NCBI GenBank assembly: GCA_050178015.1 | Contig: JBFXGM010000002.1 | Coordinates: 62,001-126,000 of the forward strand | Direction: 5' to 3' | Length of the DNA stretch: 64,000 bases | Source of the DNA: Gaoshiqia sp050178015 | GTDB lineage: Bacteria > Bacteroidota > Bacteroidia > Bacteroidales > Prolixibacteraceae | Part shown: piece by piece, positions 52,027 to 61,709 of the stretch | Position numbering within the stretch: position 1 is the stretch's first letter | Layout of the letters: every line of letters begins with the position of its first letter | Position numbers and translations under genes: made by a program | Notes under the pieces: model-generated | The model's input: the letters and a program-made list of their open reading frames with translations, nothing else | What the model was told of the DNA's origin: nothing | Databases searched by the model: none

Positions 52027-52347
52027 ATGTCAGAAGAAAAAGTTGAAACCATTATTGTACACAGCGCTGTATATAAAACAGAATACACCACCAAATACAG
52101 AAACCGTGTAAAATGGGAAAAACCGGACGAAAACGAACTCTATTCGTTCATCCCGGGAACAATCATTGACGTGTTTGTAAAACCCGGGGACAAATTGAAA
52201 GAAGGAGATCCGTTATTGATTCTGGAGGCGATGAAAATGCACAACTTGGTGCAGATGCCCTTCAACGGCAAAATTGTTTCCGTACATGTAAAAATCGGTG
52301 ACAAAATTCCCAAAAAATTCCTGATGATTGAAGTGATCCCACAATAA
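52027..52347 (+). CDS. Biotin carboxyl carrier protein
   Basis: 106 residues. The biotin attachment motif is EAMKM with K70. The N-terminal 35 residues are charged and unrelated to the carrier domain, which runs from PGTIIDVFVKPGDKLKEGD to the end. The gene is co-transcribed with the carboxyltransferase subunit, and together with a biotin carboxylase or sodium-pump subunit elsewhere it would complete the enzyme. A strong terminator follows. Confidence 0.95.
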   Translation: MSEEKVETIIVHSAVYKTEYTTKYRNRVKWEKPDENELYSFIPGTIIDVFVKPGDKLKEGDPLLILEAMKMHNLVQMPFNGKIVSVHVKIGDKIPKKFLMIEVIPQ

Positions 52348-52351
52348 ACAG

Positions 52352-52386
52352 AGCGAGGGGCCCCAACAGGCCCCTCGCTTTATATT
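52352..52386 (+). terminator. Intrinsic terminator after the carboxylase operon
   Basis: A GC-rich 11-base-pair stem (52352-52362 with 52369-52379), followed by a T-containing tail. Confidence 0.85.
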
Positions 52387-52428
52387 TTCCATCCTACTCC
52401 TCATTCTTCACCGAGGGTTTTTCTCCGA

Positions 52429-52668
52429 TTACCTCCAATACCCTTCATCAATCATCCAGGTTTCCAGCTCCAATTCAGGTTCTGCTTCCTGGTCAATCAA
52501 ATAGATGCAATTGGACCAATACATATCAGCTGTCATCCAGCTTTCGATTTCCATTTCCGGCTCCAACTCCTGTATAAATAATCTTGAACTCGATTTGGCC
52601 TGGATCCCTGTGAAGGCAACTGCTGCAATGGCAAGCAAAAAAGCCAGGCGGTTTAAACGTGTTTTCAT
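52429..52668 (-). CDS. Small secreted protein with two EPELEIETWM-type repeats
   Basis: 79 residues. A signal peptide ends near residue 24 (FTGIQAK). The mature part holds two copies of an 18-residue motif: LEPEMEIESWMTADMYW (35-51) and AEPELELETWMIDEGYW (62-78), separated by a stretch with a cysteine. Similar acidic repeats with a Trp-Met core occur in small Bacteroidota proteins, but I know no function. It is monocistronic and lies between convergent and same-strand genes, with no adjacent partner. Confidence 0.78.
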   Translation of the reverse strand: MKTRLNRLAFLLAIAAVAFTGIQAKSSSRLFIQELEPEMEIESWMTADMYWSNCIYLIDQEAEPELELETWMIDEGYWR

Positions 52669-52787
52669 AGCTTTAAGACTTACTTGTTGTTTCTGTTTCT
52701 AATTGTTTTCAACTAAATAGACTATCAAAAACACAAACCGTTACAAGTAAACCTGTTAAAAAAAGCAAAAGCTTTCGTAACAAAATC

Positions 52788-53600
52788 TTAAAGCCGCTGC
52801 CGGAAGATCTGGTAATCCACCGGGAACTGGCTTTCGAGCCCGCGCTTTTCGGAACGGAAAAGCCCGTAAACCGCCGAACCACTGCCCGACATCAACGCGA
52901 ACGAAGCGCCGGCGTCATAGAGTTTTTGCTTAATTTGTCCAACTTCGGGGTATTTCTGAAAAACATAAGGTTCAAACTGATTGCGGATATTGCCCTTCCA
53001 CTTGTTCACCGAGAACCCGATCAACCCTTTTAGCGACAGTCGAGGGCTCTGGGGAACGATGTTCTGGTAAGCTTCCGGCGTGGAAATATGGATCGGAGGC
53101 TTGACCAAAATCAGGAAATACTCCTTCAGGTTCACATTCGCATCCTCCATTTTCTCGCCCCTGCCCGTGGCAAAAACCGGTTTCCCATGCAGGAAAAACG
53201 GACAGTCGCTGCCCAGTTGCAAGGCATACTCCATCAACTTTTCCTTCTTTATTTTCAATTTGAACAGGTCGTTCAGCAACACCAGCATGGATGCTGCGTC
53301 AGACGAACCACCTCCCAGTCCGGCGCCACAAGGTATATTTTTATGCAAGTGGACCTGCACCGGAGGCAGATTGTAGTCGGTCTTTAGGAGCTCATAAGCC
53401 CGGATCACCAGGTTTTGCATCGGATCACCCTCCAATGTCAACCCGGTCATGTTAAAACTAAAATCACCTGCTTCCACCACTTCCAGTGCATCCTGCATCT
53501 GTATGGGGTAGAAGATGGTTTCCAGGTTGTGGAAACCATCAGGGCGCTTCTCGGTGACATGCAGCCCAATGTTGATTTTTGCTATTGGATAAGTAATCAT
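52788..53600 (-). CDS. ispE: 4-(cytidine 5'-diphospho)-2-C-methyl-D-erythritol kinase
   Basis: GHMP kinase of the non-mevalonate isoprenoid pathway. The ATG at 53600 gives 270 residues starting MITYPIAKINIGLHVTEKRPDGFHN, the usual beginning; the upstream extension of the frame is from the gcvP region. The ATP loop is PCGAGLGGGSSDAASML. The second family motif near the C-terminus is SGSGSAVYGLF. It is followed by gcvP on the same strand, with a gap of 52 bases between them. Confidence 0.96.
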   Translation of the reverse strand: MITYPIAKINIGLHVTEKRPDGFHNLETIFYPIQMQDALEVVEAGDFSFNMTGLTLEGDPMQNLVIRAYELLKTDYNLPPVQVHLHKNIPCGAGLGGGSSDAASMLVLLNDLFKLKIKKEKLMEYALQLGSDCPFFLHGKPVFATGRGEKMEDANVNLKEYFLILVKPPIHISTPEAYQNIVPQSPRLSLKGLIGFSVNKWKGNIRNQFEPYVFQKYPEVGQIKQKLYDAGASFALMSGSGSAVYGLFRSEKRGLESQFPVDYQIFRQRL

Positions 53601-53652
53601 ATTGATAAAGTGCTTATCCAAAGTTACGAAAACACAATCATTTAATTTGCAC

Positions 53653-56517
53653 TTATTGATAACTCTCTGTAGAAGCACAGGTACAAACCAAATTCCTGTC
53701 GCCAAAAGCATCATCAATACGCCCAACCGGTGGCCAATATTTATTCTCTTTCAACCAGTTTAGCGGGAAGGCGGCCTGCTGGCGGCTGTACGGATGTGCC
53801 CAAGCATCAGCAGTAACTGTTTCGGCGGTATGCGGTGCATTCTTCAGCAGATTGTCCGATTTGTCCAGTTTACCGGCTATGATATCCTGAATTTCCTGAT
53901 AGATAGCGTCCATTGCCTCAATAAAACGGTCCAGTTCGTGCTTGGGTTCACTCTCGGTTGGCTCAACCATCAGCGTTCCGTGAACGGGGAACGACAACGT
54001 TGGGGCATGAAAGCCGTAATCCATCAGGCGCTTGGCAATGTCAGCCTCGGTTATGCCCGATTCCGCTTTCAGGTGCCGGCACTCCAGGATCATTTCGTGC
54101 GCTACGCGTCCTTTCTCACCTGTATATAAAATACCATAGGTTGATTTAAGTGATTCGGCAATGTAGTTGGCATTCAGAATGGCGATCTCGGTGGCACGTT
54201 TCAGGCCATCGGCGCCAAGCATTTTTATGTAACCGTAGGTAATGGGCAACACCGAAGCACTTCCCCAAGGGGCTGCCGAAACAGCCGTGATGCCAATGTG
54301 CCCGTTGTTCATCACCGGGTGCGAAGGCAAAAATGCCACCAAATGTTCGGCCACAGCAATCGGACCAACTCCCGGGCCGCCGCCTCCGTGCGGAATGGCA
54401 AACGTTTTGTGCAGGTTCAGGTGACAAACATCAGCTCCAATTCGCTTCGGATTAGTCAGCCCAACCTGGGCATTCATGTTCGCTCCGTCCATATAAACCT
54501 GTCCGCCGTTTTGGTGAATGATGTCGCACATTTCGATGATAGACGATTCAAACACCCCGTGCGTGGACGGATAAGTCACCATAAATGCGGACAACGTATC
54601 TTTGTACATTTCAGCTTTCAGTCGCAAAGCGTCCAGGTCCACATTTCCACGCTCGTCGCAAGGCACAACAACTACTTCCATGCCGGCCATCACGGCACTG
54701 GCAGGGTTGGTGCCATGCGCAGAGGCCGGGATCAAAACCACATTGCGCTGTTGGTCGCCACGGCTCAGGTGATATTCACGGATGACCATCAACCCGGCAT
54801 ATTCGCCGGCGGCCCCTGAATTGGGCTGAAGGCTCACATCGGCAAAACCGGTAATTTCGGCCAGGTCGCGGCGTAATTCTTCCATCATCTCGTGATATCC
54901 ACGGGCCTGGTTTTTCGGCACAAAGGGGTGCATGCCGCCAAATTCAATCCAACTTAACGGCAACATTTCGGTGGCTGCGTTCAGTTTCATGGTACACGAG
55001 CCCAGCGGGATCATGGAATGGGTGAGCGAAATATCGCGGTGCTCCAGCTTTTTGATGTAGCGCACCATCTCGGTTTCGGAGCGGTATTTATTGAAAACTT
55101 CCTGCTGCATGAAAGCGCTGTTGCGCATCAAATCCGCATCAATAGTGCAACCATCCGGGTACTGGCGGATTCTCGGGAAAGGCTTATTGGCCGCCTTGGC
55201 AAAAACTTCGATGATCCAGTTGATATCGTCCAGGTTGGTAGTTTCGTCGATGCTCAGGCCCACTTCCCCATTTTCAAAATAGCGGAAATTCATTTCCAAT
55301 TCCAGCGAAAGCCATTCAATATCCTCGCGTTTTACATACTTGGGCAAGGCAAAACGAATGGTATCGAAATAATTCTTATTTAATTGCTGATAGCCCAACG
55401 CCGTGATTTCCTTTTCGAGGAGTGCGGCAATGCAGTGAATGCGGTCGGCAATTTGGCAGATGCCTTCCGGCCCGTGATAAACGGCATAAAAACCAGCCAT
55501 AGTGGCCAACAAAGCTTGCGCGGTACAAATATTGGAAGTGGCCCGCTCGCGTTTGATGTGTTGTTCGCGGGTTTGCAGGGCCATGCGCAAAGCACGGTTG
55601 CCGTGCTGATCTTTTGACACGCCAATAATCCGGCCCGGCATGATCCGTTTGTACGTATCGCGGGCAGCAAAGAAGGCAGCATGAGGGCCGCCGTACCCCA
55701 TCGGAACGCCAAAACGCTGCGAACTTCCGAACACCATGTCGGCCCCCCATTCTCCCGGTGGGGTCAAGATGGCCAAACTAAGTAAGTCGGCAGCCACCGC
55801 CACTTTGGCATCAGCTGCATGGGCCTTCTCCACCAAGCCGGCATAGGAAACAACTTCGCCGCTGGCATTTGGATATTGCACCATCGCGCCAATCACCTCA
55901 TCGGTGAATTGGAAATCGGCAACAGCCTGCACTCTCAGCTCTATCTGCAAGGGGACAGCGCGGGTTTTAAGGACATCAAGCGTTTGCGGCCAAATCTGCT
56001 GATCGACCAACAACACGTTGGCGCCGGCTTTCGCTTTCTCGCGCGTACGGCCGTTCGACATCATGATCATGGCTTCGGCAGCAGCTGTGGCCTCATCCAG
56101 CAGAGAAGCATTGGCCAGGTCCATGGCCGTGAGCTCGCACACCATTGTCTGGTAATTCAACAGGGCCTCCAGCCGTCCCTGCGAAATTTCGGCCTGATAG
56201 GGAGTGTAGGATGTGTACCAGACCGGGTTTTCAAGCACATTGCGCAGGATCACGGCCGGTGTAATGGTATCGTAGTATCCCATGCCAATGTAGGTATTGA
56301 ATACCTTGTTCTTTTTGGCCAGTCCCAAGATCTTTCGGTAATATTGTCTTTCGGTAAGGCCATCCTCCAACTGCAGGGGGCGCTCTAACCGGATGTTTTC
56401 AGGAACTGTTTGTTCCACCAATTCATCCACCGATGAAACACCGATTTTTTTCAGCATTTCACTGATTTCCTGCTCCCGCGGGCCAATGTGGCGTGCCACA
56501 AATTTATCACTTGCCAT
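53653..56517 (-). CDS. gcvP: Glycine dehydrogenase (decarboxylating), P protein
   Basis: Single-chain, homodimeric-type P protein of the glycine cleavage system; 954 residues from the ATG at 56517 (FVARHIGPREQEI is the usual start). The two halves are homologous; the pyridoxal phosphate lysine is in NLHKTFAIPHGGGGPG. No gcvT or gcvH is in the window. Dihydrolipoyl dehydrogenase at 10.9 kb may supply the L protein. Confidence 0.97.
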   Translation of the reverse strand: MASDKFVARHIGPREQEISEMLKKIGVSSVDELVEQTVPENIRLERPLQLEDGLTERQYYRKILGLAKKNKVFNTYIGMGYYDTITPAVILRNVLENPVWYTSYTPYQAEISQGRLEALLNYQTMVCELTAMDLANASLLDEATAAAEAMIMMSNGRTREKAKAGANVLLVDQQIWPQTLDVLKTRAVPLQIELRVQAVADFQFTDEVIGAMVQYPNASGEVVSYAGLVEKAHAADAKVAVAADLLSLAILTPPGEWGADMVFGSSQRFGVPMGYGGPHAAFFAARDTYKRIMPGRIIGVSKDQHGNRALRMALQTREQHIKRERATSNICTAQALLATMAGFYAVYHGPEGICQIADRIHCIAALLEKEITALGYQQLNKNYFDTIRFALPKYVKREDIEWLSLELEMNFRYFENGEVGLSIDETTNLDDINWIIEVFAKAANKPFPRIRQYPDGCTIDADLMRNSAFMQQEVFNKYRSETEMVRYIKKLEHRDISLTHSMIPLGSCTMKLNAATEMLPLSWIEFGGMHPFVPKNQARGYHEMMEELRRDLAEITGFADVSLQPNSGAAGEYAGLMVIREYHLSRGDQQRNVVLIPASAHGTNPASAVMAGMEVVVVPCDERGNVDLDALRLKAEMYKDTLSAFMVTYPSTHGVFESSIIEMCDIIHQNGGQVYMDGANMNAQVGLTNPKRIGADVCHLNLHKTFAIPHGGGGPGVGPIAVAEHLVAFLPSHPVMNNGHIGITAVSAAPWGSASVLPITYGYIKMLGADGLKRATEIAILNANYIAESLKSTYGILYTGEKGRVAHEMILECRHLKAESGITEADIAKRLMDYGFHAPTLSFPVHGTLMVEPTESEPKHELDRFIEAMDAIYQEIQDIIAGKLDKSDNLLKNAPHTAETVTADAWAHPYSRQQAAFPLNWLKENKYWPPVGRIDDAFGDRNLVCTCASTESYQ

Positions 56518-56628
56518 GTTGTTCGATTTATATCTTTTATTTTGTGTCAATAATAGGTTGAAGTTCAGGCGTAAAAAATGATATTTATTGCCCTTCATTT
56601 TTTGTTCCCAAACCCGGAAGAAGTTGAA

Positions 56629-57270
56629 TTAATCGGTTAAAAAAGGGTTGGCATTTTTCTCGAAGCCAATGGACGTTTCGGGGCCATGTCCGCTGTAAAC
56701 GAGCACATCATCGGGCAACACCAATAATTTCGATTTAATGTTGTTCACCAATTGGTCGTAACTGCCGCGCGGCAAATCCGTGCGCCCGATGCTACCGTAA
56801 AAAAGCACATCACCGGCCAGCAAAAACTTCTGTTCGGGCTGGTAAATCACCAGGCTTCCCGGCGCATGGCCCGGAACATGGATCAGCTCCAACACAGAGT
56901 TGCCGAAACGAATTTGATCACCTTCCTCGATGAAATCATCCGGCGGGTCGATCGGCTCAACCGGAACGCCAAACAAGTCGCCGTGTGCTACCGCCTGATC
57001 AACCAGAAATGCATCATCGCTGTGAGCCAGGAAAGGAATCCCGTAGGTTGCACGGCAATAATTCACACCTAAAATATGGTCGAAATGACAGTGCGTATTA
57101 ACTATTTTTACCGGATTCAGGTTGTTTGAGGCAATAAAACCAGCCAGTTCCTTCTGTTCGTAATCATAATAGCAACCGGGATCGACAATTATACATTCAC
57201 CTGTTTCGTCGTACAAGAGAAACGTATTTTCCTGAATGGGGTTGAATGTAAATTTTTGAACGTGTATCAT
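56629..57270 (-). CDS. MBL-fold metallo-hydrolase (glyoxalase II-like)
   Basis: Metallo-beta-lactamase-fold hydrolase of 213 residues. The metal motif is THCHFDH (about 60-66), with H at about 135 (PGHAPGS) and the later GDVLFYGSIGRTDL and YSGHGPET motifs. The family includes glyoxalase II-like and persulfide enzymes, so the substrate is open. It follows pcm by seven bases and is co-transcribed with it. Confidence 0.9.
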   Translation of the reverse strand: MIHVQKFTFNPIQENTFLLYDETGECIIVDPGCYYDYEQKELAGFIASNNLNPVKIVNTHCHFDHILGVNYCRATYGIPFLAHSDDAFLVDQAVAHGDLFGVPVEPIDPPDDFIEEGDQIRFGNSVLELIHVPGHAPGSLVIYQPEQKFLLAGDVLFYGSIGRTDLPRGSYDQLVNNIKSKLLVLPDDVLVYSGHGPETSIGFEKNANPFLTD

Positions 57271-57277
57271 CCGTAAA

Positions 57278-57928
57278 TTATTTTTCAGTTCCTTTTAGCA
57301 TGGGGACAAATACAAAGGCCCCAAAAGCTTCTTTTTTAAAATCATCATCGCCCATCCGGGTAATCACGGTCATAATCTGTTTTTCGGTCGGGCCCAGCGG
57401 GATGACCATGCGGCCGCCAATCCGCAACTGCTGTAACAAATCTTCGGGGATTACCGGGGCGCCAGCCGTAACAATAATTTTATCGAAGGGGCCATAGGTT
57501 GGCAGTCCCTTATAACCATCGCCAAAAAAGAATTTGGGATGATAGCCAAGCTCCGGCAACAACTGCTGTACCTTCAGGTAGAGCTCGCGTTGACGTTCGA
57601 TGGTAAAAACGTTGGTGCCCATTTCCACCAAAACAGCCGCCTGATAACCCGAACCGGTACCAACTTCGAGTACCTTCTCATTCGGTTCCAGTTGCAGCAA
57701 CATGCTTTGAAAGGCCACCGTATATGGCTGCGAGATGGTTTGCCCGGAACCAATCGGGAAAGCCTGGTCCTTATACGCAAACTGAATAAAACTGCTGTCC
57801 ATAAACAAATGCCGGGGCACTTTGGCAATCGCATCCAACACCCGTTGGTCCCGTATGCCCTTTATGCGCAAACCTTCCACCAGCCTTTTGCGCAAGCCTT
57901 GGTGCCTCAACGTATCCGGGGAATCCAT
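57278..57928 (-). CDS. pcm: Protein-L-isoaspartate O-methyltransferase
   Basis: SAM-dependent repair enzyme of 216 residues. The family motifs are FIQFAYKDQAFPIGSGQTIS, VLEVGTGSGYQAAVL (SAM loop) and DKIIVTAGAPVIPEDLLQQL. The N-terminal part is slightly longer than in E. coli. It is divergent from the next gene and lies just upstream of the MBL-fold hydrolase. Confidence 0.95.
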   Translation of the reverse strand: MDSPDTLRHQGLRKRLVEGLRIKGIRDQRVLDAIAKVPRHLFMDSSFIQFAYKDQAFPIGSGQTISQPYTVAFQSMLLQLEPNEKVLEVGTGSGYQAAVLVEMGTNVFTIERQRELYLKVQQLLPELGYHPKFFFGDGYKGLPTYGPFDKIIVTAGAPVIPEDLLQQLRIGGRMVIPLGPTEKQIMTVITRMGDDDFKKEAFGAFVFVPMLKGTEK

Positions 57929-58067
57929 TCTTTTAAAATTTTCGGTAAAAATAGTTTAAAATACCTTTCAGGGAACCCCCGGGAAAAAGCACATTATCAA
58001 CAAACGGCGTTGAAAAGTTCTGCCTGGGGGAAAGCCTGAAAATAGCTTTTTATTTCTAATTTGCACT

Positions 58068-58907
58068 ATGATCAGAATGGGAATACTTTCGGCAAACAAG
58101 AACGGCGCGGATTCAGCGCCGGCGATCGGGAAATTCAAAGAACTATCGATCACCCATCAAGGTCTTTCACCCGAAAGCCTGACCGGTGACCAAACCATCA
58201 ACACGGCGGCAGAAATTGCAAACACAACCGATGGCTTGTATATTGAGCTGCCTCACCCGGACATGAACCTGATCAGGCAGGCTATCCGCCGGAGCAACCA
58301 CCTTTTTCTGAAAGCCCTGCCCATGCTTTCGGCACATGAAATTGAAGCGCTGATCAGCCTTGAAAATGAGGCCGGGTGCATCACCCAGATCTTCGTTCCA
58401 CACCTGTTCCGCAGCAAAAACCTGAAACTGGTGGGGCAACTGGAAACGCCTGTTTTGTTTAATTTTCGGTTGGCTCCCATCCCTGCAATGAACAACCGGG
58501 AACTATTGATGCATAACCTGCTGTTTTTGGTTGTTTTGGAAAAAAGCAATTTCAGGAAAGCTGAAGTGATGGTGCTCGACGGGGGAAGCCAGATATCCGT
58601 ATTGGACGTGCGCCTTTCATTTTCATCGGGAACCATTGCCCATCTTTCGTTTACCGACCAGTTTGAGGCGGATCAGTCGGTCATGGAAATCTTTCAGAAA
58701 GACCGCCCCTTGCATGTTTGTCCACTACCACTGCTCAATGGCGCCGAACTGGCAGCCTCCGAGAAGAATGCCCTCCGGCAATTCATCCTGGCCGTCAAAC
58801 GTAAACCGGCAATTCTCGTTTCGCTGAACGAACTGCTGCAAGCGCGTTACATTTTCAGGGAAATTGAAGAAAAACTAACCACCAGCGGGAGTAGCCTGCC
58901 GGAATAA
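58068..58907 (+). CDS. Hypothetical protein resembling a degenerate Gfo/Idh/MocA oxidoreductase
   Basis: 279 residues. The segment TTDGLYIELPHPDMNLIRQAIRRSNHLFLKALPMLSA is laid out like the beta-alpha-beta region of Gfo/Idh/MocA oxidoreductases, where DAVYIATPNxLH and EKP normally lie. The N-terminal GxGxxG dinucleotide loop is missing and the lysine-proline catalytic pair is replaced. It therefore probably does not bind NAD(P). It precedes a polyprenyl sugar transferase by 91 bases, so a role in sugar or polysaccharide synthesis is possible but not shown. Confidence 0.75.
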   Translation: MIRMGILSANKNGADSAPAIGKFKELSITHQGLSPESLTGDQTINTAAEIANTTDGLYIELPHPDMNLIRQAIRRSNHLFLKALPMLSAHEIEALISLENEAGCITQIFVPHLFRSKNLKLVGQLETPVLFNFRLAPIPAMNNRELLMHNLLFLVVLEKSNFRKAEVMVLDGGSQISVLDVRLSFSSGTIAHLSFTDQFEADQSVMEIFQKDRPLHVCPLPLLNGAELAASEKNALRQFILAVKRKPAILVSLNELLQARYIFREIEEKLTTSGSSLPE

Positions 58908-58998
58908 ATGGACGTGGCAAAATAATTCACTAATCAAAGCGTTCACTCAAACAACAAAACACGCTATTCGAGCAGACTGAGACTAAACTGAGACTTGC

Positions 58999-60414
58999 AT
59001 GAACAAAAAGGTACAAGTTGCCAAATACCTGACTTCGGACCTGTTGACGGCAACTGCCAGTTGGGGAATTTTCTATATTTACCGGAAGGTTTTTATCGAG
59101 CCACAAACCTTTGGCACCGCGGTGCCGCTGGATTTTACACCCCGATTTTACCTGGGGCTGGTTTTTGTCCCCCTGTTTTGGCTCCTGCTTTATTACCTCA
59201 CCGGATATTACAATCAGGTATTCCGCAAATCGCGCTTGCTGGAACTGGGACAAACCCTGGGCACCACGCTGGCAGGCGTGACCATCCTGTTTTTTGCTTT
59301 GCTGCTTGATGACTATATTGAAACATACCAACATTATTACAGGCTCTTTTTTACGCTTTTCGGGTTGCATTTTTCGCTGACCTACAGCTTCCGTCTGATA
59401 CTGACCAGTAACGTGATACACCAGATTCACACACGAAAACTGGGTTTTAACACCATCTTTATTGGAGGAAATACAAAAGCCGTTGAAATGTATCGTGAGC
59501 TGAATGAACAGATGCTCCCGGAAGGCTTCCGTTTTGTTGGTTTTTTACGTGTTGGCGACGAAGAAAGCCAACCGCTGGCAGCTTTTCTGCCGGAACTGGG
59601 AACTTGGCAGGATTTTCCGACTGTGGCCGATCAATATAAGCTGGAAGAAGTAATTGTAACAATTGATTCTACCCAACACGAATTGCTAAGTCAGCTCCTG
59701 ATCACCCTGCAACAGCGCACGGTAAATATTTGGGGCATACCGGATTTGTATGATTTACTGTCGGCATACGAGAAAACCAATACCATTTATGGCAAACCCC
59801 TGTTTAAAATATCCAACGCGGTGATGCCGGTTTGGCAAGCCAACCTGAAACGATTAATCGACGTGATTTTTTCAATTGTGGCACTGATGATTTTCTCGCC
59901 GGTTATCTTTGCGATCTCGATCCTGATCAAAACCGGATCGCCGGGGCCTGTATTTTACGCGCAAACCCGCATCGGGCGGCATGGCAAACCGTTCACCATT
60001 TACAAATTTCGCACGATGTTCCGCGATGCCGAAAAAAACGGACCGGCCTTGGCCACCATCAATGACTTGCGAGTCACTCCAATTGGCCGTTTTTTGCGAA
60101 GAACCCATCTGGACGAGATCCCCCAATTTTTCAATGTCATTATTGGTGAAATGTCGCTGGTTGGTCCGCGCCCCGAACGCCAGTATTACCTTGACCAACT
60201 GGTGGCACGCGCCCCGCATTTTTCGTTGCTGCATCAAATCCGCCCCGGCATTACCTCATGGGGCCAGATAAAATACGGCTACGCCTCCACCATCGACGAA
60301 ATGCTGGAGCGCTTACCCTACGACTTGATTTACCTGAAGAACATTTCGCTGTACCTCGATTTCAAAATCATGATTTACAGTATCCTGGAAATCTTTCATC
60401 AAAAAGGGAAGTAA
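58999..60414 (+). CDS. Polyprenyl-phosphate sugar phosphotransferase (exopolysaccharide initiation)
   Basis: 471 residues. Four N-terminal membrane helices (about 10-125), a CoA-binding-like domain (about 140-265), then one further helix and a bacterial sugar-transferase domain (about 280-470). Motifs are PGPVFYAQTRIGRHGKPFT, IYKFRTMFRDAE and DEIPQFFNVIIGEMSLVGPRPE. It starts polysaccharide synthesis by transferring a sugar phosphate to undecaprenyl phosphate. No polymerase or other glycosyltransferase gene is next to it in the window. Confidence 0.94.
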   Translation: MNKKVQVAKYLTSDLLTATASWGIFYIYRKVFIEPQTFGTAVPLDFTPRFYLGLVFVPLFWLLLYYLTGYYNQVFRKSRLLELGQTLGTTLAGVTILFFALLLDDYIETYQHYYRLFFTLFGLHFSLTYSFRLILTSNVIHQIHTRKLGFNTIFIGGNTKAVEMYRELNEQMLPEGFRFVGFLRVGDEESQPLAAFLPELGTWQDFPTVADQYKLEEVIVTIDSTQHELLSQLLITLQQRTVNIWGIPDLYDLLSAYEKTNTIYGKPLFKISNAVMPVWQANLKRLIDVIFSIVALMIFSPVIFAISILIKTGSPGPVFYAQTRIGRHGKPFTIYKFRTMFRDAEKNGPALATINDLRVTPIGRFLRRTHLDEIPQFFNVIIGEMSLVGPRPERQYYLDQLVARAPHFSLLHQIRPGITSWGQIKYGYASTIDEMLERLPYDLIYLKNISLYLDFKIMIYSILEIFHQKGK

Positions 60415-60441
60415 GTCTTTTCAACTTGTTGATGTGATTGG

Positions 60442-61044
60442 TTAACGTTTTACGTTCCGGCTTGGTTCTACAGAAGGCTGCCCCAGGGTGAATTTTTTCA
60501 AAACAACATATTGAGGCCCGGAAGGCTTCAATACACTTTCAAAAAAGATAAGTTCCTTTACTTCCACCACTTGGGAAATTGACTGGTTTGATTGTTCCAA
60601 CTGTTCTATCAGCTTGTAAAAACGGATCTTGTTGGTCAGGTACTTCACCCGTGCCAAGGTCAAATGCGGCTTAAACGGCCGGTCATCGATCGTAAAACCG
60701 GCTTCGCCCAGCATCTGTCCCAGCTTGTTGGCAAGTGCCGTCAATGGCCCGCTTTCCGGTATGGCCAGAAAAATCACACTGGGCTGCCCGTGACGTTTAA
60801 AAAAGGAAACGCCTTCCAGTTGAAACGTAAAGGGATGCACTCCTGAGACCAGTTGCGGCAAAATGGTTTCCACCACCGGCAATTTATCGTCGGGTGTTTC
60901 TCCCAGGAAGTGAAGGGTAAGGTGCAGGTTTTGCGGCGCCACCCAACTGATCTTCTCGTTCGACAGTTTTTTCTGCAGATGTTCTGCCACTTTTAACAGC
61001 TGCTTGCCCGGTTCAATGTTGATGGCAATGAATGTCCGTTTCAT
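60442..61044 (-). CDS. thpR: RNA 2',3'-cyclic phosphodiesterase
   Basis: 2H-phosphoesterase (LigT/ThpR) of 200 residues. The two catalytic HxTx motifs are LHLTLHFLG and KPHLTLARV at about 42-50 and 127-135. The family opens 2',3'-cyclic phosphates on RNA ends. Its start overlaps the stop of the DUF4294 gene by one base, so the pair is probably co-transcribed. The convergent sugar transferase gene ends 27 bases away. Confidence 0.94.
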   Translation of the reverse strand: MKRTFIAINIEPGKQLLKVAEHLQKKLSNEKISWVAPQNLHLTLHFLGETPDDKLPVVETILPQLVSGVHPFTFQLEGVSFFKRHGQPSVIFLAIPESGPLTALANKLGQMLGEAGFTIDDRPFKPHLTLARVKYLTNKIRFYKLIEQLEQSNQSISQVVEVKELIFFESVLKPSGPQYVVLKKFTLGQPSVEPSRNVKR

Positions 61045-61634
61045 CAGATCATCCCAATTTCGATGTAAAAGATAATTTCCTCGATAAGCCGATCCTCAAC
61101 GATGGGATCGTATTCTTCTTTCAGATCGTTCCCGAACAAACGGGCCACTCCCTGCCAGAAAAAAGCCGATACGCCGCCTTTCAGGTTTTTGATCAGTTCG
61201 TAAGAAGTATGTTTCGTTTCCCGGTCAATCAGTTTAATCAGGATACGCCCTTCCGAAATAGACAGTTTTTTCAGCTGCGGCCCATATTCATCAAACAGCT
61301 CCTTTTCAACCTCTTTGAGGTATTTCCTCCGAAGTTTCGGGTCGTTGGCAACCCGATAACGCGCATCATACGTTTGCATCAGTTCGGCAGCCTTTTTAGC
61401 GAAAGGATAAACCTTTTTCACCTTCATGGCCAGGCGCCAGTACCGGCGTTCAACCGAGCGCGATTTAAAAGTCTTCCGGGGATAGACCACGATCGGGTCC
61501 AGGTCGCGGTGGGGCAAGGTATCGCCGTTTTCCCGGATAGCTTCCAGGTAATGCACCGTATCCTTTTCCTGCGCCCTGGCCTTGGGCAACAGGAACAAGC
61601 ACCCCAATATCATCAGCAACAATATCCGCATCAT
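61044..61634 (-). CDS. DUF4294 domain-containing protein
   Basis: 196 residues from the ATG at 61634, chosen because it gives a clean signal peptide (cleavage after ARAQ, near residue 21); the frame extends further upstream. The mature part starts with KDTVHYLEAIRENGDTLPH and is mostly basic helices (KVKKVYPFAKKAAELM, ELIKNLKGGVSAFFWQ). DUF4294 proteins are Bacteroidota-specific and of unknown function; a periplasmic location is likely. Confidence 0.85.
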   Translation of the reverse strand: MMRILLLMILGCLFLLPKARAQEKDTVHYLEAIRENGDTLPHRDLDPIVVYPRKTFKSRSVERRYWRLAMKVKKVYPFAKKAAELMQTYDARYRVANDPKLRRKYLKEVEKELFDEYGPQLKKLSISEGRILIKLIDRETKHTSYELIKNLKGGVSAFFWQGVARLFGNDLKEEYDPIVEDRLIEEIIFYIEIGMI

Positions 61635-61709
61635 CCACCTGCGAAGATAGTATGTTCTTAAACCAAAACGAACAGCGCCCCGGCAGATTATCCGTCCGGG
61701 CAATGTTAT

